Below, one piece after another: positions 8,082-17,633 of a DNA stretch of 38,543 bases. Within the stretch, counting starts at the first letter, position 1; every line of letters begins with the position of its first letter. Under the pieces are notes generated by a model that was not told the DNA's origin, searched no databases, and saw only the letters and a program-made list of their open reading frames with translations. This DNA is from Paracoccaceae bacterium (GTDB lineage Bacteria > Pseudomonadota > Alphaproteobacteria > Rhodobacterales > Rhodobacteraceae): assembly GCA_026419405.1 (NCBI GenBank), contig JANZZL010000082.1, positions 1 to 38,543 of the forward strand, read 5' to 3'. Both the position numbers and the translations under genes were made by a program.

Positions 8082-9110
8082 TCACTGCAGCAGTTCGGTC
8101 CAGATCTGCGTGTGCATGTCGGTCACTTCCTGCGGGCAGACCACGCCCCAGCGGCCGGCATCCTTCAGCTCGTCGGGGATCGTCAGTTCCGGCGCGTCGC
8201 GCATCACCTCGTCCATGAACTGCTCCGACCCCTCGATGCCGTTGGCATAGCGGGCGAAGTTCGAGATCAGCGCGGCGTTCTCCGGCCGCAGGATGAAGTT
8301 GATGAAGCGCATCGCGTTCTCGGGATTGGGCGCGTCGGCAAGCACCATGGCGTTGTCCATCCAGATCGGGAATCCGGTGGCGGGATAGCCGTAGGCGATG
8401 TCGGGGTTGCCGAGGCGCGCCCGCATCGAGGCGCCGTTCCAGTAGATGCCCGCCGCGAAGTCGCCAGCGATGTAGGCATCGACCGTGCCGTAGTCGAGGG
8501 CGAGCCAGTGCGGCTTGGCGGCCATCAGCGTGTCGCGAACGGCGCGCAGGATCTCGGGGTCGTCGGTGCAGCGCTCGCCGCCGTGGTAGTAGACGGCAAT
8601 CGCCATGACGTCGCTCATCTCGGGGATCACGTTGATCTTGCCCGAAAGCTCGGGCGGCGGCTTGAACACGATGTCGGCGGTGTTCCGGTCGCCGTTGTAG
8701 ACCGAGGTGTTGACGACCACGCCGGTCGTCCCCCACTGCCAGGGCACCGAGTATTCCCGGCCGGGGTCGAAGGGCACGTCGCGGAACTGTTCGAGGATGT
8801 TGTCGCGGTCGGTCACGATCGCATCGTCGAGCGGCACGACCAGACCCTCCGCGATGTAGGTCGGCACGTAGGTGTCGGAGGGGACGACGATGTCGAAGCC
8901 GTGGCCGCCCTGGCGGATCCGCGCCAGCGCGGTGTCGTTGCTGTCATAGTCGGTGACGGTGACCTTGATCCCGGTCTCGGCGGTGAACTTCTCGAGGAGC
9001 TCGGGGCTGGTGTAGTTGCCCCAGTTGTAGAGGTTCAGCACGCCCTCTGCCTGAGCCGCGGCCCCGGTTCCCAGCACTGCGGCGAGGGCCAGCCCCATTG
9101 TCTGTTTCAT
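8082..9110 (-). CDS. Polyamine-type ABC transporter substrate-binding protein (PotD/PotF-like)
   Basis: The protein has 342 residues with a Sec signal peptide (MKQTMGLALAAVLGTGAAAQA). The mature start EGVLNLYNWGNYTSPELLEKF is the classic PotD/PotF opening. YDSNDTALARI and GGHGFDIVVPSDTYV follow, and the WMDNAMVLADAPNPENAMRFINF block is typical of the C-terminal lobe. It would deliver spermidine, putrescine or a related cation to the membrane complex in the periplasm. It is the last gene of the transporter operon, 33 bases after the second permease. Ligand choice cannot be decided: the linked amidohydrolase suggests an amide or similar nitrogen compound is also possible. Confidence 0.9.
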   Translation of the reverse strand: MKQTMGLALAAVLGTGAAAQAEGVLNLYNWGNYTSPELLEKFTAETGIKVTVTDYDSNDTALARIRQGGHGFDIVVPSDTYVPTYIAEGLVVPLDDAIVTDRDNILEQFRDVPFDPGREYSVPWQWGTTGVVVNTSVYNGDRNTADIVFKPPPELSGKINVIPEMSDVMAIAVYYHGGERCTDDPEILRAVRDTLMAAKPHWLALDYGTVDAYIAGDFAAGIYWNGASMRARLGNPDIAYGYPATGFPIWMDNAMVLADAPNPENAMRFINFILRPENAALISNFARYANGIEGSEQFMDEVMRDAPELTIPDELKDAGRWGVVCPQEVTDMHTQIWTELLQ

Positions 9111-9143
9111 CGGCGGTCACTCCCTGTGGTTGGCGCCGCGGGC

Positions 9144-9950
9144 TCAGCGGCCGCGGACGCGGGTTAGGATGAAGAAGGCGGTCACGATCAGGACGGACAG
9201 AAGCAGGAACAGCGTGGCGATGGCGTTCATCTCGGGCGTCGTGGTGCGCCGGAGCTGCCCCAGCATGTAGGTCGGCAGCGTGTCCTGGCCGGCCGACTTC
9301 ACGAACTCGGTGATCACCACGGTGTCGAGCGAGATGACGAAGCCGAGCATGAAGCCCGCGACGATGCCCGGCACGAGCAGCGGCAGCGTGACGTGGCGGA
9401 AGGCCTGGAACGGGCCCGCATAGAGATCGGCCGCCGCCGCCTCGAGCGCGGGGTCCAGCGTCTCGAGCCGGGCGCGGACCGGCAGGTAGGCGAAGGGGAT
9501 GCAGAAGGCGGTGTGGGCCAGCACCAGATAGCCCATGCCGGTGTATCCGGTCTGCACCTTGACCGCCGCAACCAGGATCAGCAGCGCGATCCCCGTGACG
9601 ATCTCGGGCACCATCAGCGGCTGGTTGATCAGCGCGTAGATCAGGGTCTGCCCCGGGAAGCGCCCGACCCGCGTCGTCCCGAGCGCGGCGAACACCGCGA
9701 GCACGGTCGCGATGCCGGCCGCCACCGCGGCGAGCCAGAGCGAGCGGATCGACACCTCCTGCACCTGCCGGTTGCCGAAGGCCGCCGCATACCATTCGAG
9801 CGAGAACCCCTCCCACTGGGCCTGCGAGGCGCCGGCGTTGAACGAGAAGACGACGAGGATGACGATCGGCACGTAGAGGAGCACGAAGGTCAGCATGGCG
9901 ATCGCGGCCGATCCCGGCAGGCGCTCGACGCGGAAGCCCCTTCTAGCCAC
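9144..9950 (-). CDS. Polyamine-type ABC transporter permease (PotI/PotC-like)
   Basis: The protein has 268 residues from a GTG that overlaps the upstream permease stop by eight bases. It has about six membrane segments. The cytoplasmic EAA loop reads EAAAADLYAGPFQAFRHVTLP, the docking motif for the ATPase, and the segment MLGFVISLDTVVITEFV is typical of PotC/PotI. It pairs with the permease at 9943-10836 to form the channel. Confidence 0.9.
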   Translation of the reverse strand: MARRGFRVERLPGSAAIAMLTFVLLYVPIVILVVFSFNAGASQAQWEGFSLEWYAAAFGNRQVQEVSIRSLWLAAVAAGIATVLAVFAALGTTRVGRFPGQTLIYALINQPLMVPEIVTGIALLILVAAVKVQTGYTGMGYLVLAHTAFCIPFAYLPVRARLETLDPALEAAAADLYAGPFQAFRHVTLPLLVPGIVAGFMLGFVISLDTVVITEFVKSAGQDTLPTYMLGQLRRTTTPEMNAIATLFLLLSVLIVTAFFILTRVRGR

Positions 9951-10836
9951 GGCGCGGCCCCCGGTCCTGCCCCACGGCCCGAAGGTAGATGACGAGCGCC
10001 GCGACCACGACGATGAGCAGCAGCATCGACAGGGCCGCGCCGAGCGGCCAGTTGCGCCCCTGCCCGAACTGGAGCGCGATGAGGTTGCCGAGCATCATCG
10101 TCCGCCCACCGCCGAGCACCCGCGGGGTGACGTAGGCCCCGATCGCGGGGATGAAGACGAGGATCGAGCCCGCGATCAGCCCCGGCCGGACCGATGGCAG
10201 GATGACATGCCAGAGGCTCGCCCAGCGGCTTGCGTAAAGGTCGTAGGAGGCCTCGACCAGGCGGAAGTCCATCCGTTCCATCGCCGCGTAGAGCGGCAGG
10301 ACCATGAGCGGCAGGAACACGTAGGCCATGCCGAGGAGCACCGCGAAATCCGTGTAGAGCATCTGGATCGGGGCCTCGATGATCCCCGCCTTCAGAAGCA
10401 GCGTGTTCACGATGCCGTTGTTGCGGATCATCTCCTGCACCGCGAAGGTGCGGATCAGGAGGTTGGTCCAGAACGGGATCGTCACCAGGAACAGCCACAG
10501 GGTGCGGTTCCCGGGCCGGCGGGTGGCGATGAACCAGGCGGTCGGGAAGCCGAGCAGGGCGCAGATCACCGTGGTCTGGAGCGAGAGCCAGACCGACCGC
10601 CAGAAGATCACGAGGTGGGCGTCGTTCCAGGTCACGATGTCCGGCTCGAACATGTCGCGGCTGAAGAAGACGCGGAACCATGCCTCGGTGGTGAAGGTCC
10701 ACTCGACCCCGCCGAGGTTGCCGGGGCTGAGGAACGAGTAGACCGCGACGATCACCAGCGGGCCCGAGGCGGCGACGACGAGGACGACGAGCGCCGGCGC
10801 GCACAGGAGCCAGTTCCACCAGGTTGCCCGCCGCAC
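9943..10836 (-). CDS. Polyamine-type ABC transporter permease (PotH/PotB-like)
   Basis: The protein has 297 residues from a GTG five bases after the ATPase stop. It has six hydrophobic segments. The segment WTNLLIRTFA and the EAA-type loop EASYDLYASRWASLWHVILPSVRPG are characteristic of the PotB/PotH partner. PAIGAYVTPRVLGGGRTMMLGNLI is a strongly conserved block of this family. It overlaps the second permease, so the pair is translationally coupled. Confidence 0.9.
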   Translation of the reverse strand: MRRATWWNWLLCAPALVVLVVAASGPLVIVAVYSFLSPGNLGGVEWTFTTEAWFRVFFSRDMFEPDIVTWNDAHLVIFWRSVWLSLQTTVICALLGFPTAWFIATRRPGNRTLWLFLVTIPFWTNLLIRTFAVQEMIRNNGIVNTLLLKAGIIEAPIQMLYTDFAVLLGMAYVFLPLMVLPLYAAMERMDFRLVEASYDLYASRWASLWHVILPSVRPGLIAGSILVFIPAIGAYVTPRVLGGGRTMMLGNLIALQFGQGRNWPLGAALSMLLLIVVVAALVIYLRAVGQDRGPRRG

Positions 10837-10841
10837 GGCCG

Positions 10842-11930
10842 CTACTCCGGCAGCACGCGCAGCGCGCCGGGCGCCAGCCGCAGCCCGACCGTGGCGCCCT
10901 GCGGCGGCCGCGGCCGGCCGGGCCGGTTCTGGCGCCGGACGACCACGGCCTGCCCGTCTTCCAGCCGCAGGTGCAGGTGGGTGTCGGTGCCGAAGAAGGT
11001 GTCGCCCTCGACCCGGCCGGCAAGCTCGGCGGGCGCGTCCTCGGCCAGCTCGATCTGCTCGGGCCGGATGATCGTGGTGACGCGGTCGCCGGGGGCGGCG
11101 ACGAACCCCGGCGGCACACGCGCCGCCGCCGTCGTCCCGCCGGGCAGGCGAAGGGTCAGCTCTCCGTCCGCCGGGGGCGAGGCGACCGCCAGCGTCAGGA
11201 AGTTCGTCTCGCCGATGAAGTCCGCCACGAAGCGGTCGGCCGGCGCGTGATAGATCTCCTCGGGCGTGCCGACCTGAAGGATGCGGCCCGCCTGCATCAC
11301 CGCGATGCGGTCCGACATGGTCAGCGCCTCTTCCTGGTCGTGCGTCACGAAGACGAAGGTGATCCCGGTCTCGTGCTGGAGCCGCTTGAGTTCGCCCTGC
11401 ATCTCCTTGCGGAGCTTGAGGTCGAGCGCGCTGAGCGGCTCGTCGAGCAGGAGCACCTTCGGCCGCGGCGCAAGCGCCCGCGCCAGCGCGACGCGCTGCT
11501 GCTGCCCGCCCGAGATCTCGGCCGGGCGCCGCGCGGCCAGGCTCTCCATCCGCACCAGCCGCAGCATCTCGGCGACCTTGCTCTCGACCTCCGGCCGGGG
11601 CCGGCCCAGCATCCGCAGGCCGAAGCCGATGTTCTGCGCCACCGTCATGTGCGGAAACAGCGCGTAGGACTGGAACACCGTGTTGACCGGGCGGCGGTTG
11701 GGGCCGAGCCCGGTCATGTCCGCCCCGTCGAGCCGGATGCGCCCGGCGGTGGGTTCCTCGAATCCGGCGATCAGCCGCAGCAGCGTGGTCTTGCCGCAGC
11801 CCGATGGGCCGAGCAGCGTGAAGAACTCGCCCGCCCGGATGGTCAGGTCGATGCCGCTCAGGGCGGTGAAGGCGGCCTCGCCCTGCCCGAACACCTTCGT
11901 GACGCCGGAGATCTCGATGTCGGCCGCCAC
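10842..11930 (-). CDS. Polyamine-type ABC transporter ATP-binding protein (PotG/PotA-like)
   Basis: The protein has 362 residues. Walker A is GPSGCGKTT at 41-49, the signature ISGGQQQ starts at 139, Walker B VLLLDEP spans 159-165, and the switch histidine is H197 ([10 protein letters not shown]). The C-terminal third is a TOBE domain (RPEQIEL and following), as in PotA/PotG and MalK. It energises the two permeases encoded directly downstream. It begins 13 bases after the amidohydrolase stop, which places that enzyme in the same transcript. Confidence 0.92.
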   Translation of the reverse strand: MAADIEISGVTKVFGQGEAAFTALSGIDLTIRAGEFFTLLGPSGCGKTTLLRLIAGFEEPTAGRIRLDGADMTGLGPNRRPVNTVFQSYALFPHMTVAQNIGFGLRMLGRPRPEVESKVAEMLRLVRMESLAARRPAEISGGQQQRVALARALAPRPKVLLLDEPLSALDLKLRKEMQGELKRLQHETGITFVFVTHDQEEALTMSDRIAVMQAGRILQVGTPEEIYHAPADRFVADFIGETNFLTLAVASPPADGELTLRLPGGTTAAARVPPGFVAAPGDRVTTIIRPEQIELAEDAPAELAGRVEGDTFFGTDTHLHLRLEDGQAVVVRRQNRPGRPRPPQGATVGLRLAPGALRVLPE

Positions 11931-11943
11931 CCGCCCGCTCCCC

Positions 11944-13602
11944 TCACGCCTGCCAGACCACCTCGCCGCCGACGACCGTCGTCGTCACCTCCATCGCGCC
12001 GATCGCCTCGGGCGGGGTGGCTTCGATGTCGCCCGACAGGATGCAGAGGTCGCCGAGGAAGCCGGGCTTCAGCCGGCCCTTGCGGTCGTCGGTGTGCTCG
12101 GCATAGGCGCCGCCCGCCGTATAGGCCTCGAGCGCGGCCTGGAGGCTGACCGACTGGTTGACACCGCCCTCGAAGGTCGCGCGGGTCACGGCCGACTGGA
12201 TGCAGCGCAGCGGGTTGACGTCGGCCACCGGCCAGTCGCTGGCGAAGGCGAGCCTGGCCCCGGCCTCGGCGAGGCTGCGGGCGAGATAGGCATCCGCCCA
12301 GCGGTGCCGGCCGATCACCGACATCGTCGGCTCGAAGGGAAAGTCCTGGGCGCCGGGCACGTGGCATGGCTGGATCGAGGCGACGACGCCGAGTTCGGCC
12401 AGCCGCGGCACGTCGGCCGGGTCGATCAGCTCGATGTGCTCGATCCGGTGGCGCGAGTCGCGCGGCCCGTTCGCCCGGCGCGCGGCGGCATAGCCGTCTA
12501 GCACCCGCCGCACGGCGCCGTCGCCGATCGCGTGCGTCGCGATCTGGAGGCCGCGGCGGTCCGCCTCGATGCAGGCGGCCGCGAAGGCCTCGGGGGTGTG
12601 GAGCGCCGGGGCGCCGTGATAGCCGGGCTGGCCGGGGTAGTCGTCGAGCCTGACCGCGGTCGTCGAGTCGATGACCCCGTCCATGAAGAACTTGACGAAG
12701 CCCGAGGCGAGCCAGTCGTCGTTCCAGGTCTCGGCCATCTCCGAGGCGATGGCGAGGTCGCCCGGCGTGCGGTGCGGCCGGTAGTGGAACGGCACCCGCA
12801 CCCGCGCCGTCAGCCGGCCCTCGGCACGCAGCGCCTCGAGCACCCGCAGCGTGTAGCGGTTGCCGTCCATGTTGACGAGGCTGGTCAGCCCGTGGCGCGC
12901 GCAGTGCGCGAGCCCGCGCGCCATGGGCTCGCGGTCGGCAGCGAGCTGGGCGTCAGTCGGGGCCGGGACCGGCTCGTCCCCCGTGGCGATGCCGGCCATG
13001 ATCCGGTCCTCGCCCGAGAGCCTCAGCACGGGGGCCTTGGCCTCGAATTCGCGCAGCTCGCCCGTGGCCAGCCCGTCGGCGCCCATCACGATCTCGTTGC
13101 CGGGCGAGAGGGCCCGCCCTTCGAGGATGCCGGCCTGCCTCAGCGCGATCGTGTTGGCCCAGGCCGTGTGGTGGTCGGCCGCGAGCAGGATCACCGGCCG
13201 GTCTGGCATGATCGCGTCGAGGTCGTGCCGGGTGAGCGACCGGCCGAGCACCGCGTAGTCGCAGCCCTGCCCCACGATCACCGGCCGGTCGGGGTTGGCG
13301 CGGGCATAGTCGCGGATCGCCCGGCCCAGCGCCGCCTCGCCCGCCACGCCGAGAAGCTGGAGGTGGGCAAGCTCGGAGCCGCCCATGAACAGGTGCAGGT
13401 GGCTCTCGACGAAGCCCGGCAGCACCGTGGCGCCCCTGGCGTCGATGATCCGGCACCCGGGGCCGGCAAGGGCGCCGATCTCCTCGGCAGAGCCGACGGC
13501 AAGCACCCGACCCCCGGCGATCGCCACGGCCTCGGCCCTGGGCCGCCCGGGATCCATCGTCAGGACGCGGCCGCGGGTGACGATCAGGCTTGCGAGGGTC
13601 AT
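11944..13602 (-). CDS. Amidohydrolase family 3 metal-dependent hydrolase (YtcJ-like)
   Basis: The protein has 552 residues from the ATG at 13602, with GGGAGA upstream. The frame is open further 5', but homology begins at [17 protein letters not shown]. The first metal site is H68 and H70 in [10 protein letters not shown]. Later metal-ligand regions include [20 protein letters not shown] and the aspartate in [12 protein letters not shown]. The set fits the amidohydrolase-3 branch (YtcJ, N-substituted formamide deformylase relatives). The substrate is not readable. As first gene of an operon with a polyamine-type importer, it may act on the imported compound; that is inference. Confidence 0.85.
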   Translation of the reverse strand: MTLASLIVTRGRVLTMDPGRPRAEAVAIAGGRVLAVGSAEEIGALAGPGCRIIDARGATVLPGFVESHLHLFMGGSELAHLQLLGVAGEAALGRAIRDYARANPDRPVIVGQGCDYAVLGRSLTRHDLDAIMPDRPVILLAADHHTAWANTIALRQAGILEGRALSPGNEIVMGADGLATGELREFEAKAPVLRLSGEDRIMAGIATGDEPVPAPTDAQLAADREPMARGLAHCARHGLTSLVNMDGNRYTLRVLEALRAEGRLTARVRVPFHYRPHRTPGDLAIASEMAETWNDDWLASGFVKFFMDGVIDSTTAVRLDDYPGQPGYHGAPALHTPEAFAAACIEADRRGLQIATHAIGDGAVRRVLDGYAAARRANGPRDSRHRIEHIELIDPADVPRLAELGVVASIQPCHVPGAQDFPFEPTMSVIGRHRWADAYLARSLAEAGARLAFASDWPVADVNPLRCIQSAVTRATFEGGVNQSVSLQAALEAYTAGGAYAEHTDDRKGRLKPGFLGDLCILSGDIEATPPEAIGAMEVTTTVVGGEVVWQA

Positions 13603-13790
13603 GTGCTCTCCCTGTGCGAGAATGCGCGAAGGCTGGCCAGCCGTTGGGGTCGTGTCAATCCCGTGAATGGCCGGGCGCCGACAACCGACGGCAGAGGCGC
13701 CGGGCGGATCGGCCGGGCAGCGGCACCGCCGCTTCCCGCGGCGCGCAGGCCTGGCCATGACCGGCGATCGAGCCACCGGACCGGGCAGCC

Positions 13791-13818
13791 TTGACCCGGG
13801 ATCGATGCTGACTATCTG
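13791..13818 (+). promoter_or_regulatory. Candidate promoter upstream of the broken XRE gene
   Basis: TTGACC (13791-13796) and TATCTG (13813-13818) are separated by 16 bases. The -10 is a weak match. The 200 bases to the left, back to the amidohydrolase start, show no gene. Confidence 0.35.
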
Positions 13819-13881
13819 CGCGAAACGCAACGTCCGGGACCGACGGACGCAGGCCTCCGGCCCGAACAGCGGGACGAATCC

Positions 13882-14230
13882 CGCGGCTTGGGCGGCTACC
13901 TGCGCGCTCAGGGAGCGGCGGCTGGCAGAGGATCCGCGCTTGCCGCTGCGGCAGGGCGCGGTCCGCTGCGGCGTGACGCCCGCCTGACTGTCGCGGGTCG
14001 AGCGGGGCGAGGTCGTGCCTCCGGGGGAGGAGACGCTGGTCCGGCTCGCCCGCGACCTGGGCGAGGACCCCGACGTGCTGCTTGCCCTGGCCGGCAAGGT
14101 CTCGGCCGATCTGCGCGCGGCAATCCTGGCACGGCCAGGGCTGTCTGCCGAGCTGATCCGTTCGATCAGGGCCATGCCCGGCCATGCGGTCCTCGGGATC
14201 GTCCGTGAGGTCCGCGACGGCGACTGGTGA
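13882..14230 (+). pseudogene. Broken XRE-family helix-turn-helix regulator
   Basis: Reading across frames recovers an XRE regulator: GLGGYLR in one frame, then LRERRLAEDPRLPLRQGAVRC and GVTPA in another, an in-frame TGA at 13985-13987, then LSRVERGEVVPPGEETLVRL and on to VREVRDGDW. The stop falls inside the recognition region where relatives have GVTPAYLSRVERGE. The frame change near 13898 is explained by loss of two bases from a GC repeat (CTGCGCGCTC where CTGCGCGCGCTC is expected). No ATG or GTG lies in the first frame upstream. The C-terminal 71 residues could start at 14015 as a fragment lacking DNA binding. Relatives often pair with ImmA/IrrE-type genes; none is present here. Confidence 0.75.
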
Positions 14231-14252
14231 GAGGAGGAGGAGTAGACATCCC

Positions 14253-15290
14253 ATGCCCACGCTCGACGACGACAGCCTGGTGTTCCACTTCCCGCAGGTG
14301 GACCCCGAGGCGACCTTCCGGATCGAGTTCCAGCGCAGGCTGCGCATTCCCGTCAGCGGGCGGGACTATCCAACTCCGACCACCTTCGGAAGCTTTCCGC
14401 TGCGCCATGTCGAGGACTATGCGGAACGCCTTCCCGCCGAAATCGTCAGGCGGGGCGGCGTGATGCTGCCGATCTGGCAGGCCGAGGCGATCCGGCTCAG
14501 CTTCTTCACACTTTTCGACATGTTCGCCATTTTTAACCTGCATCGCTTCGCCGTTAAGGTCGCGGCCGGAAACGTGAACGCGGTCACGGGCGAGGCCTGG
14601 CAGGCCGGCCTCAACCACGATCCGCAGGACTACATGGTCTGTCCGCCCCAGCTTGGGCTCGACGGCTTCACGGTCGAGCCGGGCATCGTGCGCCAGTTCG
14701 TGGCGATGCCGATCGGCAAGGGCTGCTCGGAGGAGGAACAGCCGGCCGGCGGAGGCGAATGGGGCGGGTTCCAGATCGCGGTGGTGCCGCTGAAGGCCGA
14801 TCTCTGGCAGGCCCTGCGGAACAGACCCCCGCTTTTTGCGCGATCTTCCGAGCCGCCGTCGTCCTGCATCCGCATGTACCGCATGGTGAGCCTCGGCGCG
14901 GGCGGGCGCATGCACCAGAGGACCAAGAAGGACCAATTTGCCCCCGAGGACTGGGACGTCGCCGCCGCCCAGCGGGTGTTCGTGACCCTTATCCACGCGA
15001 AGGACTGGGAATCGATCACCGGTAACCCCCCCCCGACCCTGCCGCCCACGGCGCGGGACTACGCGAAGGCCGGCCTGCCCTGGTTCGAATGCTATGGCGC
15101 GGATCGGCCGCCGTCGCAGCGGGCCTCGGGCCTGTTCGGGCGGATCAGATCGCTCGGTGCGCTGTTCCGGGCGCGGAACGGCCGGCCCCAGCCGGAGTCG
15201 GAGGAGGTGAAGATCCCCACCCCGGTCCCGTTCGGCTCCAGCCCCGTCCGACCGCGCCCGATCAGGAGCCCGTCCGGCTGGGATGTCTGA
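14253..15290 (+). CDS. Conserved protein of unknown function
   Basis: This gives 345 residues from the ATG at 14253, eight bases after a GAGGAGGAGGAG tract that is a strong ribosome-binding site. Blocks I recall from a widespread uncharacterised bacterial family are LPIWQAEAIRLSF, AVKVAAGNVNAVTGE, PQDYMVCPPQLGLDGF, GIVRQFVAMPIGKG, GEWGGFQIAV and KAGLPWFECY. No signal peptide, membrane segment or catalytic motif is evident. The last 60 residues are Pro/Arg/Ser-rich and look disordered. It starts 22 bases after the broken XRE gene and reads the same way, so the regulator may once have been co-transcribed. I cannot assign a function. Confidence 0.8.
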   Translation: MPTLDDDSLVFHFPQVDPEATFRIEFQRRLRIPVSGRDYPTPTTFGSFPLRHVEDYAERLPAEIVRRGGVMLPIWQAEAIRLSFFTLFDMFAIFNLHRFAVKVAAGNVNAVTGEAWQAGLNHDPQDYMVCPPQLGLDGFTVEPGIVRQFVAMPIGKGCSEEEQPAGGGEWGGFQIAVVPLKADLWQALRNRPPLFARSSEPPSSCIRMYRMVSLGAGGRMHQRTKKDQFAPEDWDVAAAQRVFVTLIHAKDWESITGNPPPTLPPTARDYAKAGLPWFECYGADRPPSQRASGLFGRIRSLGALFRARNGRPQPESEEVKIPTPVPFGSSPVRPRPIRSPSGWDV

Positions 15291-16049
15291 CCGCACGCCG
15301 CCGGGCTGCGGTGCGGATCACGCTCGAGACGGCGCAGCGGGGCATTCCCCGAAGATGCGGCCTGCGCGGTCATCCCCGCTCTGCAGCCGGGCGGCGACGG
15401 CGTGCAGCCGACGGCCATGCGCCCCGCGGCAGGCGACGCGGTGCCCGGCCGCGGCGGCGGGGCGGCCGTCGGCCCGGCGGCCGACCCTCGCGGTGGGAAC
15501 GAGGCGCTCCTCCCCGGGCGGATTCGGTGCGCCCGGCGCGAACGCCGCGCCCGCCGCGGGATCCGGCCCCGCGCGGGACACCCTGGCTGCGGCGAACGCC
15601 GGCACCCGGTTGCGCCCGCCGATGCCGGGGAAGCCGTCCGTCGCCCGGCACGGGCCGGTCGGAAGGGCGGTGGCGATCGGGGGCGCGACGTCCCTTCCCC
15701 GGTCGCCCACGCGGTCGCGGTCGGCGATCGACCGCACCCAGGCCCTGCGAGCCCCGCCGTGCCCTGCGGCACCACGGCCTTGGCCCGCGCATCCGCGCGC
15801 GCCGGGCACCGCGGCGCAGCGGCCGGGCAGGTCGCCCTGCGGCACGATGGCCGGCGGGCCCGCCGGCCTGCCCGAGCATCGTGAAGGTCGCGGCGGTGCG
15901 CCGGATCCCGGTCGGCCTGCCGATGTCCTGCTCGGCCGGAGCCGCCGGGAGCACGCCGGCGGCGCGTGCGCCGTCCTTCGTGTCGCGCCCCCGTTCACGG
16001 ATCGGCCGGAGCCGCAGCGCGCGGCCCCGGTCCCTTCCCGAGGCCGCGG
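15291..16049. other. Long intergenic stretch without a supportable gene
   Basis: These 759 bases lie between the convergent 14253-15290 gene and the GMC dehydrogenase. Several frames are open for 600 bases or more on both strands, as expected at this GC content, but every translation is Pro/Arg/Ala/Gly-dominated and I recognise no domain. The minus-strand reading around 15420-15750 is the least biased and may be a decayed gene. No clear hairpin-tail repeat of the type at 1307 is seen. Confidence 0.5.
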
Positions 16050-17621
16050 TCAGAGGTTGCCCCGGCTCAGCTCGCCCGCGATGTGGTCCGCCTGGCGGAT
16101 GGCCAGCGCCACGATGGTCAGCGTGGGGTTCTCGGCGGCACCGGTGGTGAAGACCGAGCCGTCGGAGACGAAGAGGTTCGGGATGTCGTGGGTCTGGCCC
16201 CAGCGGTTGACCACGCCGTCCCTGGGGTTCTCGCTCATCCGGTTGGTGCCGAGGTTGTGCGTGCTGGGATAGGGCGGCGTCGGGAAGGTGCGCGTCGCGC
16301 CCACCGCCTCGTAGATCGCCGCGCCCTGCCGGTAGGCATGGTTGCGCATGGCGATGTCGTTGGGGTGGTCGGAGAAGTGCACGTTCACGACAGGAAGCCC
16401 GAACTTGTCCTTCACGTCGTGGTTCAGCGTCACCCGGTTGGTCTCCTGCGGCATGTCCTCGCCCACGATCCACATGCCGGCCATCCGCTCGTAGGCGTCG
16501 AGCGCGGTGGTGAACTCCCGCCCCCAGGCGCCGGGGTCGAGGAAGGCCGCCATGAACGGCAGGCCGAGCGAGAGCGTCTCGAGCTCGTAGCCGCCGACGA
16601 ACCCGCGGCTGGGGTCGTGCCGCGCCTCGTCCTGGATGATGCCGGCCATCGTCGTGCCCCGCCACATGCGCACGGGCTTGTCGAACACCGCGTAGACCGA
16701 GCCCGTGGTGTGGCGCATGTAGTTGCGCCCGACCTGGCCCGAGGAGTTGGCGAGCCCGTCGGGGAACATCGACGAGGCCGAGTTGAGCAGGATGCGCGGG
16801 CTCTCGAACGAGTTGCCGGCAACGCAGACGACGCGGGCGGCCTGGAACTGGAGGTTGCCGTCGGGGTCGAAGTATTCCACCCCCGTCACCTTGCCTGCGT
16901 CGTTGTGCAGGATGCGCGCGGCATGGCAGCGATCGCGCACCTCGAGATTGCCGGTCGCCTCGCCGCGCGGAATGTCGGTGTAGGCGGCCGACCACTTGGC
17001 GCCCCACTTGCAGCCCTGGAAGCAGAAGCCCGTCTGCTGGCAGGCCAGGCGGTCGTCGTATTCGGCCGAGTTGATCGCCATGCGGCCGGTGTGGACCTCC
17101 TTGTAGCCCAGCGCCTTCGCGCCCTTCTCGAACACGAGGTAGTTGTTGTTGCCCGGCAGCCCCTCGCGCCCGCCGGTGCGCGTCACGCCGAGCTTCGTCT
17201 CGGCCAGTTCGTACCAGGGCGCCATCTCGGCTGCGTCGATCGGCCAGTCGAGCAGGCTCGCCCCCTGCACCGGGCCGTAGGTGGACAGCGCCTTCCACTC
17301 GTGATCCTGGAAGCGGATCGAGGCGCCCGCCCAGTGGATCGTCGTGCCCCCCACGGCCTTCACGATCCAGGCGGGCAGGCCCGAGAAGTCCTTCGCCACG
17401 CGCCAGTCGCCCGAGGTCGTCCGCGGATCGACCCAGGCAAGCTGGCCGAAGCTTTCCCATTCGTCGTTGATGTAGTCTTCGGGGAAGTAGCGCCCGCCGG
17501 CCTCCAGCGCCACGACCTTGACGCCGCGCTGCGCCAGCTCGTTGGCCAGCACCCCGCCGCCCGCACCGGTGCCGATGATGACGACGACGCTGTCGTCGGT
17601 GAGTTCGAATTTCGCAACCAT
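16050..17621 (-). CDS. GMC-family FAD oxidoreductase (gluconate/alcohol dehydrogenase large-subunit type)
   Basis: The protein has 523 residues. The FAD dinucleotide motif is GTGAGGG at 17-23, followed by VVALEAGGRYFPED. AVGGTTIHWAG is the conserved substrate-side block, CFQGCKWGAKWS follows mid-protein, and the C-terminal GMC domain is HNLGTNRMSENP with SDGSVFTTGAAENPTLTIVALA. This is the membrane-associated dehydrogenase type that works with a gluconate 2-dehydrogenase subunit 3, encoded 12 bases upstream. It would oxidise a sugar acid or alcohol in the periplasm. It lacks its own signal, consistent with export in complex with the Tat partner. The substrate is unknown. Confidence 0.88.
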   Translation of the reverse strand: MVAKFELTDDSVVVIIGTGAGGGVLANELAQRGVKVVALEAGGRYFPEDYINDEWESFGQLAWVDPRTTSGDWRVAKDFSGLPAWIVKAVGGTTIHWAGASIRFQDHEWKALSTYGPVQGASLLDWPIDAAEMAPWYELAETKLGVTRTGGREGLPGNNNYLVFEKGAKALGYKEVHTGRMAINSAEYDDRLACQQTGFCFQGCKWGAKWSAAYTDIPRGEATGNLEVRDRCHAARILHNDAGKVTGVEYFDPDGNLQFQAARVVCVAGNSFESPRILLNSASSMFPDGLANSSGQVGRNYMRHTTGSVYAVFDKPVRMWRGTTMAGIIQDEARHDPSRGFVGGYELETLSLGLPFMAAFLDPGAWGREFTTALDAYERMAGMWIVGEDMPQETNRVTLNHDVKDKFGLPVVNVHFSDHPNDIAMRNHAYRQGAAIYEAVGATRTFPTPPYPSTHNLGTNRMSENPRDGVVNRWGQTHDIPNLFVSDGSVFTTGAAENPTLTIVALAIRQADHIAGELSRGNL

Positions 17622-17633
17622 GACCGACCCCCC

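Noticed and set aside
15318-15998. A 226-codon minus-strand ORF in the long gap
   Set aside because: No recognisable domain, strongly biased composition, and equally long frames on the other strand; kept only as a possible remnant.
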